A stretch of 64,000 nt of DNA from Phytophthora sp. 'mugwort' (GCA_033558025.1 JAUCEF010000005.1:7998001-8062000); one strand, 5' to 3'. Numbered from the stretch's first letter, positions 42,985 to 54,575 are shown. Numbers and translations: made by a program. The notes: generated by a model from the sequence alone, not told the origin.

Positions 42985-45900
42985 TACAGCTCCGCCCCAC
43001 TCGCTAGGGCTCCCTTCACTACTCTCCGTGTTATGTTAGAATTGAACTGCCGTCGCCTTCGGCTTCGGTAGGACGGGCGGGCCCTCCGGTCTGCTACATA
43101 CCAAGCGGTTTACTGGCGGCGCCGCCTCCGCTTCCCTCGGCAGCATTTTAGCCAATCGCGGCGCCGCCTTCGCTCCGCTCTGCAGCAGTTTTGTCCAATG
43201 GAAGAGTTAAAAAGCGTGACGGGAATTAAGAAGGTACTGCTGACAGTCAAACAGATAGGCCGACAGACCAACAGGTTGCTGCCGTTGATGTTTAGTAATA
43301 TGACAATTAACGCTGGGGTGCACAATACCGACTTCACCAGCCTTGGATACGACATCTTTTCTGTGTTGTTCCACCGCTGAAGAAGACCAAAGTCGGTTTG
43401 TTTATCTCCAGCGCACTGCGCATGTACTCGTCGTCTCTTCTTGCTCGCCAGGAACACGGCTTATAAAGTCCTAATATCGCTTTCATGGGGAAAAGCGTAG
43501 GCCACCAGCTCCCACTAGGTATATTTCGTTTCTTCTGTCCACGCTGTCGGGATGTAACTTCTCCGTGGATGAATTGATAGTATCATGTTTCATTAAATCC
43601 ACCAACTTATCTTTGGCCTTCTTGATGTCCGTGTGAAACTTAGTCCGATGTTTTTTTTTTGGCGTGACCTAGCAATGCTACAATGTCGTGATTCAAGTGC
43701 AAATGTTTCTGCTGCGCATAGTGCGCCCGCACAAGGTCTTTTGTCATCATCAGATTTTTGCCGTCAGAGGTTGATGATGGACAGCTGGTCAATGTGCTTC
43801 CTGCCATTGTATCATTGAGTACGGCATTGTGTTACTTGCCTTACCATAACACAGGTGCGTTAAGGAGTTAAGAAAGTACTGAAGTTGCGCCTCTCGTGAA
43901 CAACGAGATAATACGTTGACTGTCGACAGTGCTTCAGCTTCTCTGTTGCGTCACTGAATGGAAGGAGCAAATGGACAAGCTTCTCTAGTAGAGGTTTGTC
44001 GATGCAAGACGCGTACATGAATGTTGTGCACTCTACTTGGTGAGGCCGGGTATGGGGAGGCAACACCAGTAGCTCTTTATCTAAGAACTCCCTACTGAAA
44101 ACCCGATCATGCCCAGCATTCACCTCTATCTCGTAGCATTGGCGGATACCGATGCCGTGCTCGACTACCGGTCTGGTTTTCGATGGGTTCTGTCGCTTGC
44201 GTCTCTCTTCTGTCTGTCTGAATTTTTTTTGTCATCCCGGAGAACCGTGACATTAATCGCAATAGCTATGTATCCTCCTCCACAGACTTAGTTACCCCAA
44301 ACGGAATGTCGACATGTGAAGGACGTTTGAACAATCGGCGGGATCTCTTTGCGCCTTTATGTGGATGAGTTTTCCTGCTTTGTATTAGTGATAATTTATA
44401 TGTTTGAGTAAGGCTAATGTCTCAATAGTGGACCTAATATTTGCCAGGTTCAGCGCAAATTCGTTCAGTTTCTTTCCCGTCATCTGCTCTCTCTCTCGTA
44501 CTCGCTCAAGCATCTCTCATTCCCTCTCTCCTCAAAGGCGGCGATTTATCTCTCCTTCATGGAACCAGTGTGTCGGTAAGTTGTGCCACAATAGAATTCT
44601 TCTTCGAAGCCCCTTCCTGTAAAGTGTAAGCTTCTGCCCGGTATATAGGCATCAGCAGCTTCGGTATAGACTTGACCGGAACCGGGCAGTGCGAACCACG
44701 CGTTGAGCCCTTGACTTTACCATAGGTACGGTAACTCAGAACATCGGCTGTAAATTTCAAATCGGTTACTTTTGAATGGTTACCCTGTTACTAGTGACCA
44801 TCTAACCAGCAAAAGCGACCGACTTTAAATGAATGTGAGGCGGGAATATATATTATAAAATACTCACTAAAAAATTCACATAATACAAAACCTAGCCTAA
44901 CTAACAACGGCTTCGTCCTCGCTTGCTACTCGCTTTGCTCGCTGACCACATTGCTTGGTCCTGGGTTTGCTCCCGTGTGCTCCGCAGATGAAATACAAGC
45001 CGCTGGCCCGATTACAGTTCGGGGATACTTAAAAACTGAATGTTTATACTATTACAAGCTTAATTTTGATATTACTCAATTATAACCACCCACCATTGAA
45101 AAATATCCGATTCAGCATATATGTTTTCAAGTGTCCGATTGTCGCGTTCTATCCTCGCCGGGGTAGTGAGTACCCTCGACCTAGAGGAGTGACTTGTAGC
45201 TTAACGAAAAAGAGGGAACGGTAACTTAATAAAACGCTGTTTCCTTATTCATCTGTTCAACGAGGTAGTTCACGACTGTCTTCTTCATGGCGGCCGGCAG
45301 CTGCCCTGTCGGTACGCCGTATCAATGTACACATTGGGTTAGAGCGTCCTCCGGGCGTTCACACTTACACCTCCTATCCTTTGTTATACCAATTACGTTT
45401 GCCACGCCGAGTGTCCTCCGTACAGGAGTTCCCTCGTCGCGTCCCAGGCGTTCCACAGAGGGAACGACAAATTGAGCTGGCGCCGGCCACATCAAGCTTG
45501 ATACACCCCGCCTTCGAGGGGACGTTCTGAGGACCGACTGCGGGTCGCCTTGGCACACGCGCGGCTCAGACAGTCCATGAGTAGTGCCAGCCGGTCAGCC
45601 GAGCGCGGACCGTGATACGATCAATAATACAAAAGTAACCAATTCAAAATAATTGACCCAGAACATCCCTTCTTCGGAGTGGTATACTGTGTCCACTATA
45701 AAAACGAGGAAGTCAGAACAACAAAACGGCCCATATACCAGACAAATATCGGTATATGATGGATTCGAGAGAGCAGTGGGCTCCCCGGCAAAATAAGCCC
45801 ACTATTTAGAACAATCTAAATCTGGAAGTGATATATAAAGTATGTAAGCACAAGTTGTGTACAGATTATGTGGACATATTTTGCAAAACAGGCCCATATT

Positions 45901-46150
45901 TGGTACCCAGATGCAATATTGCAACAATTGAGATCAATTATTGTTTGTAAATCCCTGATTTCTCTGTCGGTGTCTGGGTCTGGGAATATCCTAACTTGAA
46001 ATCCCCGACGCTGTCTCGATCTGGGAATATTATTGTAGATCTGCATACCCTTTCAAAAAATCGCTTTCCGCACGTGTTTTGCCTTCTACACCAATGGTGT
46101 CGTTGTGAGTTGGAATTAGCTTGTGACGCCATGCAAGCACCCACACGCTT
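42985..46150. other. Spacer with unassigned fragments
   Basis: A GC-rich patch at 43,040-43,200, then a minus-strand piece at 44,123-43,860 (MNAGHDRVFSREFLDKELL.., 87 residues) and another at about 43,650-43,500 (HDTINSSTEKLHPDSVDRR) that look coding-like but match no family I recognise. CT-rich at 44,490-44,540. AT-rich at 44,840-45,130. No RNA gene seen. Confidence 0.45.
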
Positions 46151-46459
46151 CATGGCTGCTTATGTCTCCCGAGACACCTGCAGGAAGCAATTACCATCCG
46201 CCACCTCCCCCTCCGCTTACCCCCCCCCCCCTCTCGCGCGCCAAGGTACTGCCAACGCAATGTGTACGCCGTGTTGGTAGGTGATGTTGTTTTTTTGTAT
46301 AATTTTTATGAATAAAATGTTCACGGCGTGTGTTGAAGTGCCGGTTTCATATGTGGGCATGTGTGGGTTTGCGTGAGTTATGGGGGTTTTGGTATGGATA
46401 CGCATTCACGATTACTAGACCAAATGCTTTCTATAGCTCAGCTAGTTTAGTCTCTCTAT

Positions 46460-49058
46460 CTTAAGCAAAAATAAATTACACTTTAAGGCTAGTAAGCAAC
46501 CTCCTTAGCTACCTTGTTTGGCTATTTGGGATCGATTTGGGTCATGTGGACCCAAAAATTGGGTACGAAGTATTAAATTGGTGTCCAAAAAGGTCCATTT
46601 TCTCGAAAGTGGTTCCTTGAAAGACCCATTTTAGTATCCAGGAGGAAACTGGTGGACGAGATGTCTATGGGCCGAGTTGGACATTTGCAGGACCTTTCCG
46701 ATGGGGTCTATACAAAAACCAAGTATAACCCGATGGACGAGGTGGTGGTGAGCCACCTACTTCTAGTGAGCTCAGATAGCTCAGCTGGTTAAGCATACAG
46801 TGTCGGACGGAAGCAGCCAGGGTTCAACCCCTCGGGCCGACCAGACCTTTCGGACGATGGTTGGGATTTGGCCGCGAAGGTTGGGATATCTGGTCTTGTG
46901 ACTGGGCTGGTGGTCTTGGGGGCTACTGGGCGCCGTCTCATGGGCTGTAGGCGTGGAAGCACAGTTAGACCCGGTAGTTCTTGAGACTGCTTGACCGGGC
47001 ACTTCAATAGGAGAGTTATGGATCGTGGTTTAGAGGTGCAAAGCCTCCCAATCGTCGTCTCATGGGCTTGTAGGCCTGGTAGTGCGCGCGGCTCGGGAGT
47101 GTGGCGCCGCTCTAGACCTCGATCCAAAGAGTTGTCCAGTGATGTCGTGCATGCCATAACACGCGTAAGCGTCTGTAGCGTGTCGCGTTCTTCACCCGCC
47201 TGTCCGCCAACGTTTGGCCCCGCCTGCGTTCAAAAATCCACACCGCCTACGGGTACAGCAGACACAAGGCAACGCCCGCTAAGCGATCGGAAATGGAGCC
47301 GGGAACTTGGCGTATGGGCGTGAAAGTGGTGGAGACTGAAGCGAGTAATGGCCGAGCACTCCGGCGACGGATTGTAAGACATCAGGATGAAGCCTTGAGC
47401 TTGTGGCCTTACCTTCGGGCCACAGGCCTCTCTTCCGGCTGCGGTTCAACATGGCCGCGGGAAAGGAGCCCCGCCGATGGGTTTCCACCCCGCGATCGCT
47501 TGGATCTGCAGTCTTGAAGGGCACCAACGCTCTGGGCGTCTTCCCTGTCGTGATTCAACATGTCAGCGAGTAAGGAGTCGCACTGACGGGCTTCCGCCTC
47601 GTGGTCGCTTGGGCCATTGGCGTCGAAGGGTGCTGACACAGGCAGTCCTCGCAATAAGGTGTGTAGTTTCCTACTCACCTGCAAGGACTGTCTTATTGCT
47701 TGCGCCTGGGTTGCCCGCCATAAGGCAGCAACATGAAGGTCAAATCAGGGCGTGCACCCGAGCCATAGGCAGCGAAGTACCACAACTCTCACTATGTGGA
47801 AGACCGCAAAGTGGCTGTAACCAAAGTCCTTTTTGGCTCTGGGCGTAGGCATGATGTCCGCGAAGTAGACCACAATCGCCCACTCAATGGGAGACTCAAA
47901 CCACCACTGGAACATACTGCTGCCGCAAAGTCACAATACCAAAAGAGTTAGGAGACGATTTCAATGACTCCACACCCATGATGGCAACGAGTCATAGCGC
48001 CTTGCACGTGCTGCAACCTAAAGCCCACCCAAAGTGCGTTGTGCTGAAGTCTGTACAGCAAGTCCGCGTTCACTGGTAGTACGTGCTTGTTCATCTTTAG
48101 GTCCCTGCCCCATACATTTGCGGGAGGCGCTTGTTCAAGGCCAAGTGCAGTCGTTGGCAGGCCGAGTACCTTGTACTGAACCAGGAGCTTGCGTATTAGC
48201 GACTCCGTGAGATCAGCGACTTCATAGCCACTGAAGCTCCAAGTATGGAGGGCGCAGCCGTAGCGTGGCTAGGGGCGGGTCCAATGGGCATGTTGGCCAA
48301 CGGTCGTAACAGCGAGTCAATCTTAGTTAAGAAAGACCCGCAGAAGCTCACGCTGTTAGCACGCCCAGGCTGGCCATGCTCACGGATGACTTGGGATAGC
48401 TTGGTGGTTTGAGACGGGTATCCACTAAGCTGAAACAAGTCAGATATCCGATAAACCTTTAAGCGAATAAGGTCTTGGACAATGCCCAGGTTTGCGGCTC
48501 GCAGGGTCTTAGGTGTCTTGGTTGCAGTCGTGATATCCACATTGTTCAGCAGCGGCATTGTCAACTTGTCACCGTCGAGACACCACATGATGAGGGCTGT
48601 TCCAGACTGGCGCGTACAAGATGTCAAACAGCTCAATGACTGGGGCGGCTCATGAGGGTACATCATCCGGTGACTGGCGTACAGCCATGATCAGCTTGCA
48701 AAGCATGTGTAGTTTGAGTCCCTCGATCATCGTTTTCACAGGGGTTAAGCCGAGGCCTCCCATGTGCATGGGCAACGTCCACCAAGCTCGGGGCACGATG
48801 TTCGACGTAGAAGACTGGGTCATGAACCGTACTATCATGTTCTGGACTTGGTCTTGGAAACCAGTTTCATGTATGTAGCAGACACTGGCCGTGTACCAGA
48901 GAACAGGCAAGATGATCTGTTGTAGGATGACCACTTGTCCTCGCACAGTGCGTGCCCGGTTCTTCCATAGTGAACACCTTGTCTGCATGTCCGCCAATAC
49001 GTGCTGTAGCCGTGCGACATATGTGAGCTTGGGCCCGTAGTAAATACTAAGCAGTTTG
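46460..49058 (-). mobile_element. 5'-truncated LINE inserted in the LTR
   Basis: Inserted within the LTR sequence TTTAGTCTCTCTAT, which reappears as TTTAGTCTCTAT on the right, a duplication of about 12-14 bp as target-primed insertion gives. The minus strand at 48,997-48,650 reads as the C-terminal part of a LINE RT (QQIILPVLWYTASVCYIHE, MGGLGLTPVKTMIEGL) and continues in pieces to 48,196 (RLKVYRISDLFQLSGY). The remainder (46,460-48,190) is broken, with long GC-rich frames of no clear family. Confidence 0.72.
46777..46831 (+). promoter_or_regulatory. tRNA-like A/B boxes
   Basis: TAGCTCAGCTGG (A box, 46777-46788) and GGTTCAACCCC (B box, 46821-46831), 32 nt apart, the same spacing as in the copia LTRs. 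No complementary acceptor stem was found. A SINE-like head or a tRNA pseudogene within the LINE-derived insert. Confidence 0.55.
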
Positions 49059-50269
49059 GTTGATTTAGTCTCTATGCAAGCCAGCAGGTAGCGGGTTCGA
49101 GTCCCGCTTTAACCACAACTTTTGCATCTTACCACTATACATATGGGATACCTGATGGGATTAGAAAACTCGCCGTAGTAAAGACAGTAGAAGAAATGGG
49201 CTAGGAAGGTAGAGAACAATAACGACATCAATCCCACTCACTTTTGGTTTTGCAACCTCGCCAAGAAGCTTTCTTCATCGACTCGCCCCGCACGCTCTTC
49301 CTCTCCTACTTTTTCGCCGGCCACGACCCCGACGAGCACGGCGACATCGGCTACACCCAAGTCGCAGGCGAAGCGTGGACGCCCTTTGAGAGGAGAACAA
49401 GAGGTGTGGACGAAGGAGGCGATAGAGACGCTATTCATGGTGAGGTAAGGTGTACGCTATCTGATCTAGTAGTTTTGATTTTACTAGGCTTCTGATACTG
49501 TTGTGTTTATTTCTGCTCTCGTAGATACGTCACTGCGAAAGAGGATTTCACTCGTGCTCGTAACCACGTTGAGGTCGTCGCTGCCTGGATGCCTAGGTGT
49601 TTGTCGCCACTTTGCTGAACAAAGCAAAAGAGAAAACTTTCACCGTCACTCAATGCAAAGACAAGGTAAATCCCAAGAAAGGTTTGATTATATATATTTT
49701 AACAGTGGATGCTAACCGTGACTATGGTTGTTATGCGTGTATGCTTAAAGATCAAATGGCTTAAGAAGAAACGATCACTCTACCGTGCCGATCGGAATGC
49801 TACTGGCAAGTACCGAAGGCGGCGCCTCCGCCGTGTCTAGATCTGATGCTTGAGCACTGGGCCCCAAACCCAGGCATACAGACACGTCATTATGTGAAGG
49901 CACCCTGATGTAGAGAGTGATAGCAATGCGTCGCTCGATGAAGAATTGCCTATGACGAATCGCAGCAAGCGAAAAAAGACGAACGGAGAGTGTGTCGAGG
50001 AAGGTATGTTAGTTTGTTTATTACTTTTTTATTTTGTTTGTGGTGAAGCACAAAGCCAACTAAACATATATCCTTACGTATTAGGACTGCGTGCACTAGC
50101 CGATGGCATCAACGTTGTTGGAGAAGCTATGAAGAAAAAAATGTTTCTGCGTCTACCGATTCCACCCTCTCTCACGGTGTGGTCGTGTCGCTTGCGCGCC
50201 AAGAAGGCGCATTGAAGCAGCAGACTGCAGCTATCAAAGCGCTCATCATCACACTTAAAGGTGATCGCT

Positions 50270-51298
50270 ATCGTCCATTTAACTTATGGTATAATAGCCT
50301 AGCGAGCTCGTAACGTTTAGCCTTACGAATATCACCACTGTCGGCATCCAGCTCAATTTCCAACAAAACTTCGTGGTCATCTCGCTCGTTGCGATTAACG
50401 GTTTCATCTTCAAGATCAATAAGAATGTTGTGCACACCATTGACGCTAGAATGCATCTAGTGCAGTTAGTGTTGGCCTTTTGCTCTAGTTGGCGTCTAAT
50501 AAGACGAAACCTATGCTTCAGCATGCCAAAAGCACACTCCATAGCCATCCGAGAAGCACTGTGAACGTAATTGCAGTATTCTTGAATACGTGAGATACGA
50601 GAGCTCGCCTCCTTCCTCACGGGGAATATGAGGCGTGAGAAGCTCGCAGCTGAGTGTATATCCAGCGTCAGCAATAAAAAATGACATCCACGAGGGAGTA
50701 TTTGTTGTACATAGACTCTAAGTTTGGACACGTTCCAGGTTTTCTTGTCGCTATAGGACCCCGGACGCACATCATAGTGCATGAATCGATGCCGAGAGTC
50801 GCACACAGCTTGCATATTAATCGCGGGATAGCAATCTTTACAATACCACCCTTCATATTCGGCAGGACGTGCTATCTCGAAGAGAGAGCCGTCTACCGCT
50901 TCACACACATACGGGAAACCACGAACTGTAGCAAAACCATCCATAATCTGCCTCCACTCTGCGTCACTTGATGACATTCGGATGCAGACATCAGCTTGTT
51001 CACAAACAGTTTTCAAAAGTTCGTTAATTGTTCCAACTACATGGGGTTTTGAGATGCCAAGCGCAAGCCCCGCATCTTTCATGCTAGCAGACGACGCTAG
51101 GTAGCAGCAGTAAGCCCACCTTCTTCTCAAATAAGTTATCACGGCCTTGAAGGAGACTTGGTGGCGCATGGGGTCGGAATAACGCACAGATGCGCGCGAA
51201 ATTCTTCTGCGAGCCGCGCAGATTGTCGCAAACCATCCATCGAAACGAGGAGATGCCAACAGGGAGTCGAAATCAAGGTTGGTCACAGTCAGCTGCAT
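50270..51298 (-). pseudogene. PIF/Harbinger transposase 2, nearly full length
   Basis: 340-residue open frame from 51,298. HTH-like start (MRHQVSFKAVITYLRRR.., LGISKPHVVGTINEL), first catalytic block VRGFPYVCEAVDGSLFEIAR (Asp), then EYEGWYCKDCYPAINMQAVC and PGSYSDKKTWN. A one-base slip in the T-run near 50,680 hides the second block: the other frame reads IADAGYTLSCELLTPH. CAFGMLKHRFRLIRRQL with its Glu follows. A second frame change near 50,440 moves the ending to LIDLEDETVNRNERDDHEV.. RLLYHKL (to 50,270). Only two or three single-base breaks, so among the younger DNA elements here. Confidence 0.88.
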
Positions 51299-52293
51299 TT
51301 TTCATTCTCCGCTCTTAGTCGCGCTGTGAAACGACCACCAAAAGTATGAGGGTAACAGCGTCATCTTCGTCTGATTGTGCCATGGCGGTGGTTTGCCTCT
51401 CGCAATCGATGCTTATCTGTGGATAAAATCGAGGAGGAATAAGATGCTGGCCAGTTAAAACGCTTTATGATATTCCCGACGGAAAACCAAAGCCCAAACC
51501 ATGGAAAAATAGACCCACTGCTAGCAGCATGTGATAGTTGGGAGCCATTTCTTCGCTAGTGCATGGAAGGGGACTCTGACAAGAATATGATCTGCCTAAC
51601 TTCGGGGTCGCCATGAAGGCATCGCTCCTGCCGCAAGCACTGGATGTTGTCATATCTAAATTTAAACGTTCTATAGTGTACTTGTATTGCCGGAGCAGCG
51701 TCTCGGATTAAATGAGTGAGTGAGTTGAGTGAGTCAGTGAGTCAAAATGAGAATGGGTATTTTAGTGAAAATAAATGAGTGAGTATATGAGTGTGAATGA
51801 GCGGTGCAGAGACACTGGTCGTTCATTAGTAATCCATGGACTTTTCATGGGCTTACCCGATCGCGCAAACTACTATATTCAGAGTGGTTGACCATAAGCT
51901 TGGCATAACATATTTCCTCTTGGTCTTAGCAAAGCCCTTTGGTCAGCTTTTCCTATGTTAATTATGTGATGTCTCACTAAGGGTTTAAGGTGTATGGGCA
52001 GCGACTGGAAGTTTTCTTAAAGCCGGAAAAGAACTACTCCAGCCCGAGTAAGAGGGGAACACAGGTTTTTTTTTTTAGCTGTTCGATACCCGTTGTCCTC
52101 CCTTCGACTAATATTTTTTTCGTTTGGTTCGAGAATGCTGTCCGGGGTTCTAGAGGATTTTCGTAATTTACATTAATAATCGTTTTTGGCTTCTTCTGCC
52201 TGAAACAATGGCCCAGTCGCCAAGATATATACAGTAAGGAATCAGACTGGCAAAAAGAAATGGTAAATAGCTGCCATGTTTTTGGAAAAAGTT
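51299..52293. other. Spacer with GAGT microsatellite
   Basis: Right flank of the Harbinger element. At 51,712-51,800 GAGT/GAGTGA words repeat irregularly. No gene seen up to the tRNA. Confidence 0.6.
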
Positions 52294-52366
52294 CGACCTT
52301 GATGGGACTCGAACCCACAACCCCCTGATTAGAAGTCAGATGCGCTATCCATTGCGCCACAAGGTC
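52294..52366 (-). tRNA. tRNA-Arg (anticodon UCU)
   Basis: 73 nt on the minus strand. Acceptor GACCTTG pairs with CAAGGTC, discriminator G. D-arm GCGC..GCGC, anticodon arm TCTGA-CTTCTAA-TCAGG with TCT at positions 34-36, T-arm GTGGG-TTCGAGT-CCCAT (one G-T pair). All arms pair, there is no intron, and U33 and A37 are normal. This looks functional and is the only intact tRNA gene in the window, isolated among transposon remnants. Confidence 0.96.
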
Positions 52367-52499
52367 AACATGTTATGCTATTATCAACAGTACAGTTAAA
52401 TAGTACATAGTATCTCACGTATTTCAATGCATGATAAGCAAAAAGCTGGCGATATCGCCCTTGTTTCGAAATAGTGTTAGGCGGAAATATACATGCCAA

Positions 52500-52830
52500 A
52501 ATCCCATGAATCGGTGAAACATGGGAATAAATAACGGATAGATTACAGCGTCGTCGTAATTATTAGGAGCATGTTTCGACATGTGAGGAAACCTGTAGAA
52601 ACATGTTAACAGGACGACTGCAAATTCAAGACTGATTGAGATGACGGTGTGTCGGAAGGAGATAACCTCGCGTAGATCATGTACTGAAACTATCTTGTTG
52701 ACTTGGACTGCGACCAACGCACAAGTCAAAATCATGGCCAAACCTGGCAAAACATGTACCGGGCATGTTTCGAAACAAAACATGGGAAACATGGGAAAAC
52801 ATGGCAGTCTAAAAATCGAAACATGTATTG
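52500..52830. repeat. Cluster of AAACATG words
   Basis: About seven AAACATG and two inverted CATGTTT heptamers within 330 bp, three of them in a row at about 52,780-52,803 (AAACATGGGAAACATGGG). The density and mixed orientation resemble subterminal transposase-binding repeats. It lies just 3' of the C48 peptidase remnant. Confidence 0.6.
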
Positions 52831-52849
52831 AGGCACTTAGCAAAACTCG

Positions 52850-53305
52850 ACCTAGCTCACTACTCTTCGTTCTCGCTGCGTCACTGAAGTTCACCACCGT
52901 CCGCAAGATGTCCCAACATCGACGTAGCAGACTACTCTTCGTGTAGTCGTTGCCTGCCTCCTTGTCAACTCGGCGCCAGAAGAACACGCAGACGAACAAG
53001 CCGCGATTATTGCTGTCTTTCTGGATTGGGCTTTGAGCCGAGATGATCTGGTGTTCGCTCGAGAGATCTCGCTTGACCAATTCCTGTGCCAGCGCCTCCA
53101 GTAAGTTTTAGTTCGCCCGCTTGTTCATCCTATCGTAGCAGTATATCACCCTTTTCGCCTTGTCAATCACCGGCACGTCCAGTGGTTCGCATTGGTATTC
53201 AGAGGTAGGAAAATCAGGTCTTCCATGCCGACGAAACCAAACTGAGCGTCGCGGGGGAGATGCACTTGCCGTTGTCTTTCGCGGGGGCAGGGGTCTTTGA
53301 GGCAT
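52850..53305 (-). pseudogene. C48 (Ulp1-like) cysteine peptidase remnant
   Basis: Minus strand, three frames: GFVGMEDLIFLPLNTNANHW with the catalytic His of NHW; then VIDKAKRVIYCYDRMNK with the Asp, after a one-base shift; then SPIQKDSNNRGLFVCVFFWRR, where the family has Q-D-x-x-x-C-G. The catalytic Cys position reads Arg (NNRG), so the enzyme is dead even apart from the shifts. The tail RRCWDILRTVVNFSDAARTKSSELG is family-like; the open frame to 52,424 beyond it is chance. Such peptidase genes are commonly carried by MULE-type and other DNA transposons in oomycetes. Confidence 0.75.
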
Positions 53306-53330
53306 GCAGGAAAATGGTCCTGTTGTTCAT

Positions 53331-53592
53331 AGCAATAGCTAGCAGCAGCATAAGGTGGCAAAGATAGCATATATTACATGACTAGCACAACGTTAGCCAT
53401 CCACATAGCAATAGCAGAAGCATAGCAATAGCTAGCAGCAGCATAAGGTGGCAAAGATAGCATATATTACATGACTAGTACAACCTTAGCCATCCACATA
53501 GCAATAGCAGAAGCATAGCAATAGCTAGCAGCAGCATAAGGTGGCAAAGATAGCATATATTACATGACTAGCACAATGTTAGCCATCCACAA
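53331..53592. repeat. 93-bp tandem repeat, 2.8 copies
   Basis: Units start at 53331, 53424 and 53517 with AGCAATAGCTAGCAGCAGC, nearly identical (a few changes such as AACGTT/AACCTT/AATGTT). Each contains the shorter word AGCAATAGC twice. The third unit ends at about 53,592. Confidence 0.95.
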
Positions 53593-54239
53593 CGAATACA
53601 AGATACAGAGTAAGTCATGGCGACGGCTCGAGTCGAACCAGCAACCTCAGGGCAAGCCCTGCGCTCTTTCGATGAGCTTCGTCGTCGGTGGGTGGTGGCG
53701 GAGGCGGGAAGCATACTCTGGACGAGCCGGACGGCTGCGAGGCTTGTACGGGCTGCGAGGTCTGTATGGGCCGTGAGGCCTGTAGGGCCTGAGAGGGTAG
53801 GCGACTTGGGCACTTGGGCTTTAAAAAAGAAGAGTGAGAGCGAAGCAAAGCTGTCGGCAACGACTCAGCACGATAGCCACTAACTGGCCGCGTGTTTATA
53901 GACTCTATATGTGGCATGCTTCTATCGGCAGATAATTTGTCCAATGGGATGGAGGACACGTGGCCGAGTTTACCTTAATAGTAGCCCCGACCGAGGATCG
54001 GCCCTCATTGTTGAATTTGACGGCTGGGGAGCACATGGCTTTAGCGCCAAATTTGTGTGAAAATAGAAAAGGCTGATTTCTCAGCCCACAGGCCATTTCA
54101 GGCCGTTTTCATGCGCCTATGAACAAGCTTGTTAGACCCACGCAGCCCATCCGGTCTGATTCACCTAGCCCTTGTACAGTAAAATACCGTCTAAGTCTGT
54201 TTAGTGTGTAACAACACAACGTGCCATTTTCATTTTATG
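53593..54239. other. Spacer with short minisatellite
   Basis: Besides the tRNA-like sequence it holds three tandem 18-19-bp units around GGCTGCGAGG..CTGTA at about 53,728-53,790. No gene seen. Confidence 0.5.
53619..53686 (-). pseudogene. tRNA-like sequence with shortened anticodon loop
   Basis: 68 nt folding as a cloverleaf on the minus strand: acceptor GACGACG with CGTCGCC (6 of 7 pairs), D-arm GCTC..GAGC, CAGGG..CCCTG stem closing only CTTG, T-arm GCTGG-TTCGACT-CGAGC. A normal anticodon loop has seven nt, so this is a decayed tRNA or the head of a tRNA-derived repeat, not a usable tRNA. Confidence 0.6.
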
Positions 54240-54575
54240 GGTACAGGTCGGAGAGGTCCTTCGGTCGGAGATTTTATGGTATGGATGAATAACATTATCT
54301 CTCCGACCAACAAATTTGATCCTAGTATAGTGCATATTAGCCAATGAGATTATTCTCAGATTCATTTTAGCCAATGAAAACCAGCTTCAGAGTTTTTGGC
54401 GAGTCAACTTAAAATTTTTCAGTTTCATCCAATAAGAACGCGAATAGAGGTTGCAGTCGGAAGCAGAGCGATTCCGACGTATCTGGTCGGAGCTGATGCC
54501 CAGATATGTGTATCGTGCTACAAACGTGTGGTGTGCCACATATCACTCGCGTATATGCCGCCTCTCCGACCAATA
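54240..54575. repeat. GGTCGGAG motif cluster upstream of Crypton 1
   Basis: GGTCGGAG or its complement CTCCGACC occurs five times (about 54,247; 54,263; 54,301; 54,485; 54,562) in both orientations, and again near 57,105-57,117 upstream of the second Crypton. Candidate recombinase or subterminal sites. Confidence 0.5.

Larger units (their letters stand above)
46272..49314 (+). mobile_element. Solo copia LTR, itself interrupted
   Basis: 46272-46459 and about 49,060-49,314 together make one LTR of the same family as the copia at 9450, in plus orientation (TGTTGGTAGG.. to ..CCTACTTTT). CGCCG flanks it on both sides (46267-46271 and 49315-49319), a proper 5-bp target duplication, and no Gag-Pol remains: a solo LTR left by LTR-LTR recombination. 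An A box (46434-46445) and B box (49094-49104) are still visible, now 2.6 kb apart. Confidence 0.88.
46240..50310 (+). pseudogene. PIF/Harbinger Myb/SANT-like accessory gene, split by an LTR
   Basis: 46,240-46,271 and 49,320-50,310 form one plus-strand reading frame once the LTR insert (46272-49314) and one CGCCG are set aside: ANAMCTP continues as ATTPTSTATSATPK, then an AT-hook-like KRGRP and EVWTKEAIETLFMVR, typical of the trihelix/SANT DNA-binding partner of PIF transposases. An intron fits at about 49,446-49,525 (GTAAGG..GTAG), then YVTAKEDFTRARNHVEVV. Later pieces (TNRSKRKKTNGE; GLRALADGINVVGEAMKK) have further frame breaks. It converges on the transposase at 50,270-51,298, the normal PIF layout. 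Confidence 0.65.

Noticed and set aside
46777..46850. tRNA gene at 46,777
   Set aside because: A and B boxes are good but no acceptor stem or anticodon arm can be paired.
52424..52849. C-terminal 140 residues of the 218-residue ORF as a membrane protein
   Set aside because: This part follows the end of the C48 homology and overlies the AAACATG array; the hydrophobic look comes from that repeat.
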